This document shows, piece after piece, positions 1 to 5,116 of a stretch of DNA of 5,116 bases. The position numbers and the translations under genes were made by a program. This DNA comes from Rhodospirillaceae bacterium (GTDB lineage: Bacteria; Pseudomonadota; Alphaproteobacteria; Rhodospirillales; Magnetovibrionaceae), in assembly GCA_002732845.1 (NCBI GenBank), contig NVSZ01000034.1, positions 15,282 to 20,397 on the forward strand. Direction: 5' to 3'. The notes beneath the pieces were generated by a model. That model worked only from the letters and a program-made list of their open reading frames with translations. It did no database searches and was not told the origin of the DNA. The first letter of the stretch is position 1; each line of letters opens with the position of its first letter.

Positions 1-769
1 TATTCCCACCGTCTTTTGGAGGCGTAAAGTAAAAATCAGAGCCCACCAAGGATGAGGCTTCCCACGGAACTTGTTTGGATTTGGTCAAGGTCACCACAGA
101 ATTTCGAACCTGCTTAAACACCCGTTCAACGGTCAGGCCCGGCACCAGCAATGAACTGGCAAGTGCTCGGGTATAAGGGCTGTTTGTGCCGGTTCCGTCC
201 GCGGCCACATCTCCCGGTGACGTGGCGTACGCGATCAAGGTGCCTTTGGTGGCATCCATTTTTGCCAAGCCCCGACTGGCCGAACGAAAGCTTCTCTTAA
301 ACGGATTGTTTCGGCACGCATCCAAAATGATGATGTTCATACGGTTGCCCGCTTGAGCCATCTGCCTTTGCACGGCGTCGGCGGTGATGGCTTCGATATC
401 CACATCGGCCTCGCTGTCGATGTTAACATTGACTGGAATCAAATAATTGGTACCACCCGCCTGAACCCCGTGCCCGGCATAATAAAATAGACCAACGGAA
501 TCTTCACCTGCTTCCGCCAATTTTTTACCAAAATCGCGGATCGCCCGCTTCATGCCTTTTTGATCCACATCGATGCGTTCAATTACGTCAAAACCTATCT
601 TTTTCAAAGACGTTACCATAAGCCGGGCATCGTTCGGCGGATTGGTGAGCACCCCCACCTGAGGATAGTTCCCATTGCCAATCACCAAGGCAATGCGTTT
701 TTCAGCCCACGCCTCTGAAGTACTGAAAAACAGGGCCAACACAATACAGAAAGAACGAAGCTTTAACAT
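1..769 (-). CDS. Secreted caspase-like (orthocaspase) protein, peptidase C14 p20 domain, 3' end off window
   Basis: Reading the minus strand from ATG 769-767 gives 256 open codons with no stop before the left edge, so the C-terminus is missing. Residues 1-22 form a signal peptide: MLKLR, a hydrophobic stretch CIVLALFF, then a signal peptidase site after AWA. The mature part is a caspase/metacaspase-type p20 fold: strand RIALVIGN (25-32), NPPNDA (43-48), the catalytic His motif YYAGHG with His100 (codon 472-470), and the catalytic Cys motif LDACRNNP with Cys152 (codon 316-314). These are followed by the family-typical SRGLA, AYAT.PGDVAADG, NSPYT and QVPWEASSL blocks and a closing DFYF. Both catalytic residues are intact, so it should be an active cysteine peptidase, probably cutting after a basic residue as family members usually do (family knowledge, not shown here). 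Export predicts the periplasm. The start is supported by GAGGAG 7 nt upstream. It diverges from a close paralogue at 921. Whether it carries C-terminal repeats like the paralogue cannot be seen. Confidence 0.93.
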   Translation of the reverse strand, partial: MLKLRSFCIVLALFFSTSEAWAEKRIALVIGNGNYPQVGVLTNPPNDARLMVTSLKKIGFDVIERIDVDQKGMKRAIRDFGKKLAEAGEDSVGLFYYAGHGVQAGGTNYLIPVNVNIDSEADVDIEAITADAVQRQMAQAGNRMNIIILDACRNNPFKRSFRSASRGLAKMDATKGTLIAYATSPGDVAADGTGTNSPYTRALASSLLVPGLTVERVFKQVRNSVVTLTKSKQVPWEASSLVGSDFYFTPPKDGGN

Positions 770-776
770 GATTGCA

Positions 777-782
777 CTCCTC
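777..782 (-). promoter_or_regulatory. Ribosome binding site of the leftward caspase gene
   Basis: On the minus strand GAGGAG (782 to 777) lies 7 nt before the ATG at 769. It is a strong Shine-Dalgarno match and fixes the start at the beginning of the signal peptide. Confidence 0.8.
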
Positions 783-844
783 AAAAGACGAGATTTTTAA
801 GCGTTACCCTTGATTTGGGTACCGTCAAAGCATTTTCAAGCTTA

Positions 845-871
845 TTTATAGTATGATTGAAGCCAGCTCAA
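845..871 (-). promoter_or_regulatory. Candidate promoter of the leftward caspase gene
   Basis: The minus strand has a -10-like TATAAA at 850-845, which is the mirror image of the rightward -10 inside the inverted repeat. A -35-like TTGAGC sits at 871-866, but the spacing is only 15 bp, so the match is weak. An alternative is TTGAAA at 838-833 with AATCAA at 815-810 (17 bp apart), which has a better -35 but a poorer -10. Use of the first would give a leader of roughly 70 nt. The choice between the two cannot be made from sequence. Confidence 0.35.
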
Positions 872-884
872 AATCATACTATAA
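846..884. repeat. Perfect 13-bp inverted repeat in the divergent promoter region (probable operator)
   Basis: TTATAGTATGATT at 846-858 is the exact reverse complement of AATCATACTATAA at 872-884, separated by a 13-nt spacer that does not pair. The arm centres are 26 bp apart. The right arm covers five of the six bases of the TATAAT -10 box for the rightward operon, and the left arm includes the first two bases of its -35 plus most of a mirrored TATAAA on the other strand. A dimeric or tetrameric regulator bound here would control both directions. As RNA it could form a 13-bp stem with a 13-nt loop, but no U-tract follows and it lies between two divergent starts, so a terminator is unlikely. 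The regulator is not encoded in the window. Confidence 0.75.
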
Positions 885-885
885 T
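857..885 (+). promoter_or_regulatory. Sigma70-type promoter of the caspase / FecR-like / YdbH-like operon
   Basis: A -35-like TTGAAG (857-862, matching the TTGA core) and a perfect -10 TATAAT (880-885) are separated by the ideal 17 bp. Transcription would start near 891-893, giving a leader of about 29 nt before the ATG at 921. Both elements overlap the inverted repeat at 846-884, which argues for repression or tight control by whatever binds there. Confidence 0.65.
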
Positions 886-908
886 GTTCGCCTGCATTTG
901 CTTTCATC

Positions 909-913
909 CGGAG
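909..913 (+). promoter_or_regulatory. Ribosome binding site of the rightward caspase gene
   Basis: CGGAG, in the context GGAGTGG, lies 7 nt before ATG 921. The leftward paralogue has the same GGAGTG core in front of its start. Confidence 0.6.
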
Positions 914-920
914 TGGTATT

Positions 921-2429
921 ATGCGATTACGACTTATCCGAGGTGTTCTCTATATTTGCGCTCTGATTCTTGTTTTGGGGCTGTCTGTGCTTGATGTACA
1001 GGCCGCCAAAGCACCGCGCGTGGCTTTGGTGATCGGCAACAGCAACTATCAATTCGCCCCCTTAGCCAACCCCGTCAACGATGCCAAGCTGATCGCCACC
1101 ACGTTACGAGGCTTAGGCTTTGAAGTTTTGGACCATTACGACATCAATCAAAAATCTATGAAACGCGCCATTTTGAACTTTGGTGACCGATTGGAAGAAT
1201 TGGGCAAAGATACCGTGGGCTTGTTTTATTACGCAGGCCATGGTGTACAGGTTCGCGGTAACAATTATTTGATCCCCATCGATGCTGAAATTAATCGTGA
1301 GCGGGATGTGGATATCGAAGCGTTAAGTGCCCAGTCTGTTTTGGGCACCATGGCGTACGCCCAAAATCGTCTGAATTTTGTGATCATGGATGCGTGCCGC
1401 AATAATCCCTTTTCCAGAAGCTTTCGCTCGGCCTCGCGTGGCTTGGCCCGCATGGACGCCCCACGTGGATCAATGATCGCGTACGCCACCGCACCCGGCG
1501 ATGTCGCCGCCGATGGGCGCGGCAAACACAGCCCCTATACGGCGGCGTTGGCCAAAGTCATGAAACAGCCCGGACTGTCCGCAGAATCTATGTTCAAACG
1601 GGTTCGCATCGAAGTCATGCGCACCACCAAACAACGCCAAGTGCCATGGGAGGCCTCATCCTTGACCGGGGATTTTTATTTCAACCCCATTCCAGAAAAA
1701 CCCAAAGTCATCGCTAAACCCGCCGCGACACCCGCGGGGCCATCAGCGGAAATGGTGTTTTGGCAATCGATTCAAAACAGCGAAAATCCAGATTCATTTA
1801 AAGCCTATATCAATCGTTACCCAAAGGGCGATTATATCAGCTTGGCCAAGGTTAATTTACGTCACCTTAAAAAGGCCGCCGAACGTTCTCAGACCGCCAC
1901 CGTTATTCAAGGCCCAAATCCTGAAACGGTATTCTGGCAAGCAATACAAAACACCAGCGACGCCACCTTGTTTCAAAGCTATCTTCGCAAATACCCAAAG
2001 GGCGAATACACCGTTCTGGCCAGAACCAACATCAAACGCATCGCCAAAACACGCGTGACGGGCAAGGAGGGAACAAGCTACGAAGCCGCCATACTGTATC
2101 CCAGCGACGCTTTAAATTTTGACGGCGAATGGACTTGGAAAATTAAATACTCAAGGGGCAGAGGCGTCTGTCACGACGATCGTACCCGCCCCATGGTGAT
2201 CGAAGACAATCGCATTGTAAGCGCGATTGTATATTCCGATGGCAGGACCTATTTAACAGGTAAGGTGGATGAGGCGGGTAAAATGCGTGTCACCGGATAT
2301 TCGGATGGGGAAGGTGCCGTTATCGATGGTACATTTAAGGGCAAAGAAGGCCGTGGTACAATTGAAGTCTCGGGCGATGCTTTATGCGAAGGCACATGGA
2401 TCGCCACTTGGGTTGACGTTTCTGATTAA
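921..2429 (+). CDS. Secreted caspase-like protein with C-terminal FW/YPKG repeats and beta-rich domain
   Basis: This 502-residue protein has an N-terminal signal peptide (residues 1-28, hydrophobic core ICALILVLGLSVL, likely cut after VQA). The caspase p20 domain spans about 33-255, with VALVIGN (34-40), catalytic His107 in YYAGHG, catalytic Cys159 in MDACRNNP, then SRGLA, AYAT.PGDVAADG, HSPYT and QVPWEASSL, ending in DFYF. Both catalytic residues are present, so it should be an active peptidase in the periplasm (inferred from export). A Pro/Ala/Lys-rich linker (256-276) leads to two helical repeats (about 277-318 and 335-376) and then a beta-rich domain (about 399-497) with GEWTWK, GTF.G and GTW blocks. 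Cys417 and Cys489 in that domain could form a disulfide. Such C-terminal parts usually bind ligands or partners, but the target is unknown. It is the first gene of a probable operon, with the next ATG 28 bp after its stop, and is a divergent duplicate of the gene at <1..769. Confidence 0.93.
   Translation: MRLRLIRGVLYICALILVLGLSVLDVQAAKAPRVALVIGNSNYQFAPLANPVNDAKLIATTLRGLGFEVLDHYDINQKSMKRAILNFGDRLEELGKDTVGLFYYAGHGVQVRGNNYLIPIDAEINRERDVDIEALSAQSVLGTMAYAQNRLNFVIMDACRNNPFSRSFRSASRGLARMDAPRGSMIAYATAPGDVAADGRGKHSPYTAALAKVMKQPGLSAESMFKRVRIEVMRTTKQRQVPWEASSLTGDFYFNPIPEKPKVIAKPAATPAGPSAEMVFWQSIQNSENPDSFKAYINRYPKGDYISLAKVNLRHLKKAAERSQTATVIQGPNPETVFWQAIQNTSDATLFQSYLRKYPKGEYTVLARTNIKRIAKTRVTGKEGTSYEAAILYPSDALNFDGEWTWKIKYSRGRGVCHDDRTRPMVIEDNRIVSAIVYSDGRTYLTGKVDEAGKMRVTGYSDGEGAVIDGTFKGKEGRGTIEVSGDALCEGTWIATWVDVSD
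1749..2048 (+). repeat. Two intragenic copies of a TPR/SEL1-like helical repeat
   Basis: Residues 277-318 and 335-376 of the caspase protein align as EMVFWQSIQNS...F..YI.RYPKGDY..LAK..L..L and ETVFWQAIQNT...F..YLRKYPKGEY..LAR..I..I, 58 residues (174 nt) apart. The DNA still shares an exact 14-nt match, TACCCAAAGGGCGA, at 1818-1831 and 1992-2005. The W..I...F..Y...YP.G.....A pattern is common behind bacterial caspase domains and forms short helical hairpins thought to mediate protein contacts. Confidence 0.8.
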
Positions 2430-2441
2430 ACTAAACATATT

Positions 2442-2458
2442 TTAAAGGAGTCCTTTAA
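2442..2458 (+). promoter_or_regulatory. Ribosome binding site embedded in a short perfect palindrome
   Basis: AAAGGAG (2444-2450) is a strong Shine-Dalgarno sequence 7 nt before ATG 2458. It lies inside TTAAAGGA-G-TCCTTTAA (arms 2442-2449 and 2451-2458), so the mRNA can fold into a 7-bp stem with a 3-nt loop that buries the Shine-Dalgarno and the A of the start codon. The ribosome site is well supported. The hairpin as a control element is only a possibility. Confidence 0.6.
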
Positions 2459-3231
2459 TGACTTTAAAATTTAGGTGTTTTTTCACCCCTCTTCTTGCGG
2501 TGTTCGTCCTGATCACGGGCTCGGCGCTGGCCGCTGACCTTGTGGTTCTGTCCGCAACAAACGTAAAAAACCTCAGAACCGGAACCGTCCTGACCACCAA
2601 CGATCAAGTCAACATCCCCAAAGGTAGCTCGCTTATTGTGATCACCGAACGCGGCTTAAAGGTTAAAATCGAAGGCCCGTTCTCAGGCACCTTGGCCGCC
2701 CAATTAAAGCAAAGCCCCGATGCAACTCAAGGCCCAAAGGTCAATTTGGTTAATACCTTTGCCAAGCTTTTTAACTCATCCGCATTCAGCACCAAAGCCA
2801 TGGGTGCCTTTCGCAGCCTCGCCGCCCCGGCGCTGTCCGATCCATGGGCCTTTAACGTGAACAGCGGCGGAACGGTGTGTTTCCAACGCTCTGAAACTTT
2901 AAAATTATGGCGGTCTTCGGTATCAAATACCGATACCGTATCTTTGCAAAGTGCCGATGACATCACCCTTTTCGAATTGCCGAGGGGCCAAGCCTTCGTG
3001 CCATGGCCCGTTGATGTGCCCCTGAATGATACGGAAACGTACGAACTGACCCTGTCTAACGACCCGCCCATCGACATCACCCTGCGCACGGTGCCGGGCG
3101 ACATGCCAACCCGCATGCACGCGGCCGCTTGGATGTCGGAAAATGGATGCGCCGATCAGGCAACCTTGTTAATTGTAAACGCCGATATCGATAAACTTCT
3201 GCAAGGCCTAGCCAAGTCTGGAAAATTCTAA
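2458..3231 (+). CDS. Exported FecR-like protein of unknown function
   Basis: The protein has 257 residues. Residues 1-25 are a signal peptide with core LLAVFVLITG and a cleavage site after ALA. Residues 28-80 read as a small beta domain with the pattern TGTVLTTNDQVNIPKGSSLIVI...GLKVKIEGPFSG, resembling the FecR-type fold (a polar 'threshold' motif, then G..v.l.GP..G). A linker (82-125) is followed by a second beta-rich part that opens with DPWAFNV...GGTVCF and ends a strand with LKLWR (148-152), then FVPWPVDVP (180-188) and Y.LTL. Cys141 and Cys231 may pair as a disulfide in the periplasm. Proteins with this two-part pattern occur beside caspase, CHAT or cyclase genes in Alphaproteobacteria (from memory, not searched), but I know of no established function. 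There is no lipobox and no membrane segment beyond the signal peptide. It sits between a caspase gene (28 bp gap) and a YdbH-like gene (26 bp gap), so it probably shares their transcript and cell compartment. Confidence 0.85.
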   Translation: MTLKFRCFFTPLLAVFVLITGSALAADLVVLSATNVKNLRTGTVLTTNDQVNIPKGSSLIVITERGLKVKIEGPFSGTLAAQLKQSPDATQGPKVNLVNTFAKLFNSSAFSTKAMGAFRSLAAPALSDPWAFNVNSGGTVCFQRSETLKLWRSSVSNTDTVSLQSADDITLFELPRGQAFVPWPVDVPLNDTETYELTLSNDPPIDITLRTVPGDMPTRMHAAAWMSENGCADQATLLIVNADIDKLLQGLAKSGKF

Positions 3232-3244
3232 CGCCAAGATCAGC

Positions 3245-3249
3245 GAGGA
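3245..3249 (+). promoter_or_regulatory. Ribosome binding site that selects the GTG start of the YdbH-like gene
   Basis: GAGGA lies 8 nt before GTG 3258. No ATG occurs in this frame until residue 27, and starting there would remove the N-terminal membrane anchor. The site therefore decides for GTG. Confidence 0.65.
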
Positions 3250-3257
3250 TTAAAACC

Positions 3258-5116
3258 GTGAAAAAAGGTATCTGGGCCAGCGCAATTTTGGTGTTTTTGT
3301 TTGGCGCGTATTTCAGCCCAAGCCTTTGGTCGAACATGGCACAAGAAGCTTTGCGCGCGGCGGGGCTCCCAACCGTATCCTTTCACATTCAAAAAGTCTC
3401 CACATCCGGCATTACATTTTCCGGTATTCGCATCGGCGAAGGTTTAGGCTTAGAGATCCCAAATCTTGAGGCAACATTTCGATGGGCAGAGCTTTTTAAC
3501 GGTGAAATTGGCACCTTAAAGGTCGAAGGCCTGCGTCTCAGCGGGGAAGTCCAAAATGGTCAGTTGAGTTTTGGCGAGCTGGATGAGATTTTGTTCAGCG
3601 GGGCAAAAAAAATACAAGCCGCTGACCTTAAAGAACAAATATCCCTCCCCTTTCGCAGTCTGCTTCTCAAAGACGCGATTATTTCGATGGCCTCAAAAGG
3701 GGCCATCATCAACATGACTTTATCTGGATTGGTCACGAAAAATGCCAAAGGCGGTATCTTTATTGATGAAGGCTTGATGTCAATAGACACACCATGGGGA
3801 CAAGTTGCTGGCCGGGCGGATGCATCCTTGTCCGCTCAAAAAGAATTCAAATCCACTCTGTCTGTTGAAAATGGGCAATACACTTACGGCGGACTGTCGG
3901 CAAAAGGCCTGTTTGGAAAAATTGAACTCGGCGGTAACATCGATCATCTTTTATCCTTTATGGGCGACGGGCAATTGGGCATCAAAACGCTGAGCGTACC
4001 TTATCTGGGTGACAGCCGCGCCTTGATGACCTTGGACTTAAAAAAAGGACGCTTTGACAGCCACTTCATTTTAAAACCACAAAGCCAAAAATGGGTCAGC
4101 GGTGAATTGTTCACCTCGGTCGATTTCACCCAGTCCGGGGCCGGATTGGTTGATGTGTCGGCAAAGGTTTTTGGCGAAAATGTTACGCAAGTTTTGTCGT
4201 CCAGCCTTGTTTCGGGCGGACAAGTATCAGCAGAAGTATCGGTTTCGTCGAGCCTGAATGACCTCACCACCTTGGCTCAAAAGGCCCTCATCGGTAACGT
4301 TGGCACATTGCCAACCGTGTTTTTTTCCAGCACGCTGGCAGGCTTAAAAATTGGTCCCTGCCATACGTTTGGCGGAACCGTCGCTTTTGAACTATTCCCG
4401 TCAACAACGGGCCTGAGGGTGCAAAGTTCAAAGGGCGGAATGGTCAAGATCAGCTCACCCGAAAATGACAATTGCCAAGAATTTAAAGCCCAAGGGATCA
4501 TGATACAGCAAGGTCAAAGCATCGCCGAGATCAGCCTAGATTCAGATCAAATCAGAGGAAACATACAGTTTTCTACGGAGCTCAAAAGTCCGCTTTTAAA
4601 ATCAGCAACGGCACGTTTTTCAACACAGTTTTCAAGTTCTTCCCCGTTTACACATGTATCGGGGCAAACCGCCTTCATTGGATATTTAAATACGCAAACG
4701 GTTCAAGATGCAAAAATAGATGCAAATGTTGCGTGGACTGCCTCTGAAAATGATTTCGAAATAGCTAAAACAAATTGTTTAAATGTTTCCGTACGGTCCA
4801 TTTATGTTCCAGATTTAAAGGTCCATGTTGACGGTGTTGAGCTTTGTGCCGACTTCTTAAACCGATCTGATTTTGTCATTCAATCTCAAAAGAAAATGAG
4901 CGTACGCCTGAACAACGGGGATCGTTTTCAGGTGCAATCTTTTAACGTTCAAAAAATACAAAATGATTGGACCATCGATGTCGGCTCGCTTTTAGATTTA
5001 CAATCCCCACCCCGCTTCATGCCGCTCACCCTTTCGGCAAAGGCGACCTATCTGGACCCGTCCATCACGTTTTTGGGCCATGTGCGCGGGGCTCAGGATT
5101 TAAAAGTAGAATTTTC
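3258..5116 (+). CDS. YdbH/AsmA-like membrane-anchored envelope protein, 3' end off window
   Basis: From GTG 3258 the frame stays open to the right edge (619 codons, no stop), so this is a partial gene. Residues 2-24 are a short Lys-rich start and one hydrophobic segment (IWASAILVFLFGAYF) that acts as an inner-membrane anchor. Residues 40-105 show the N-terminal pattern of YdbH/AsmA-like proteins: VSTSGITFSGIRIGEGLGLE, then ATFRWAELFNGEIGTLKVEGLRLSG as separate short blocks, then NGQLSFGELDEIL. The rest is a long series of short beta strands in which polar and hydrophobic residues alternate, as in the hydrophobic-groove bridges YdbH, TamB and YhdP, which carry phospholipids to the outer membrane in E. 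coli. Four cysteines (368, 406, 507, 530) fall in two close pairs. E. coli YdbH is about 880 residues, so roughly the last third is probably missing, including where the defining 'dicarboxylate transport' domain would lie. The YdbH call is by pattern recognition; a generic AsmA-like protein is the alternative. Codons are more AT-rich around 4681-4800. Confidence 0.8.
   Translation, partial: MKKGIWASAILVFLFGAYFSPSLWSNMAQEALRAAGLPTVSFHIQKVSTSGITFSGIRIGEGLGLEIPNLEATFRWAELFNGEIGTLKVEGLRLSGEVQNGQLSFGELDEILFSGAKKIQAADLKEQISLPFRSLLLKDAIISMASKGAIINMTLSGLVTKNAKGGIFIDEGLMSIDTPWGQVAGRADASLSAQKEFKSTLSVENGQYTYGGLSAKGLFGKIELGGNIDHLLSFMGDGQLGIKTLSVPYLGDSRALMTLDLKKGRFDSHFILKPQSQKWVSGELFTSVDFTQSGAGLVDVSAKVFGENVTQVLSSSLVSGGQVSAEVSVSSSLNDLTTLAQKALIGNVGTLPTVFFSSTLAGLKIGPCHTFGGTVAFELFPSTTGLRVQSSKGGMVKISSPENDNCQEFKAQGIMIQQGQSIAEISLDSDQIRGNIQFSTELKSPLLKSATARFSTQFSSSSPFTHVSGQTAFIGYLNTQTVQDAKIDANVAWTASENDFEIAKTNCLNVSVRSIYVPDLKVHVDGVELCADFLNRSDFVIQSQKKMSVRLNNGDRFQVQSFNVQKIQNDWTIDVGSLLDLQSPPRFMPLTLSAKATYLDPSITFLGHVRGAQDLKVEF

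Noticed and set aside
805..821. Short inverted repeat TACCC-7 nt-GGGTA in the leader of the leftward caspase gene
   Set aside because: The stem is only 5 bp and is expected by chance in a region of this size. No riboswitch-like structure surrounds it.
846..884. Inverted repeat as a bidirectional terminator
   Set aside because: It lies between divergent gene starts, the stem is AT-rich with a 13-nt loop, no U-tract follows, and promoter boxes coincide with its arms.
1265..1525. Open frame on the minus strand inside the rightward caspase gene
   Set aside because: It is antisense to the strongly conserved catalytic region, including the Cys159 motif. It has no family pattern of its own.
2727..3337. 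Three overlapping minus-strand open frames across the FecR-like gene and the start of the YdbH-like gene
   Set aside because: They overlap each other and two well-supported plus-strand genes with signal sequences and Shine-Dalgarno sites. Their translations show no recognisable motif.
3560..4501. Several short open frames on both strands within the YdbH-like gene (3560-3790 -, 3805-3993 +, 4001-4270 -, 4277-4501 -)
   Set aside because: All lie inside a continuous plus-strand frame that reads as one beta-rich protein. None has a convincing start site or motif.
1..5116. Abortive-infection or other antiphage defence role for the caspases
   Set aside because: Defence caspases usually act in the cytoplasm beside sensor or effector genes. 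Both proteins here have clear signal peptides and sit beside envelope genes, and no defence or mobile-element gene is visible.

Overview
The window looks like an alphaproteobacterial chromosome, probably Rhodospirillales-like with moderate GC. This is inferred from the protein families and their sequence style (secreted orthocaspases, a FecR-like/LWR-motif exported protein, an alphaproteobacterial-type YdbH protein). No rRNA or marker gene is present, so the taxon is uncertain. The region is densely coding: four genes and one 151-bp intergenic gap. I see no tRNA, rRNA, insertion sequence or CRISPR array.

Layout: (1) complement(<1..769) is the first 256 residues of a secreted caspase-like (peptidase C14) protein whose 3' end lies off the left edge. 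(2) 770..920 is a divergent regulatory region. A perfect 13-bp inverted repeat with a 13-bp spacer (846-858 / 872-884) carries a TATAAT -10 box in its right arm and a mirrored TATAAA in its left arm. (3) 921..2429 is a second, full-length secreted caspase-like protein. Its caspase domain is about 60% identical to the first by hand alignment, followed by two copies of a helical FW/YPKG repeat and a C-terminal beta-rich domain. (4) 2458..3231 is an exported FecR-like protein of unknown function. (5) 3258..>5116 is a large membrane-anchored YdbH/AsmA-like protein, cut at the right edge, with a GTG start.

Genes 3, 4 and 5 share a strand with gaps of 28 and 26 bp and each has a Shine-Dalgarno sequence, so they probably form one operon driven by the promoter at 857-885. 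All four products carry an export signal or signal anchor, so the locus acts in the periplasm or envelope. The most interesting inference is that two divergently transcribed, co-regulated periplasmic orthocaspases sit in an operon with a candidate inter-membrane lipid-transport bridge (YdbH-like). That suggests envelope stress sensing or proteolytic control of envelope transport. Sequence alone shows only the linkage, not the mechanism.
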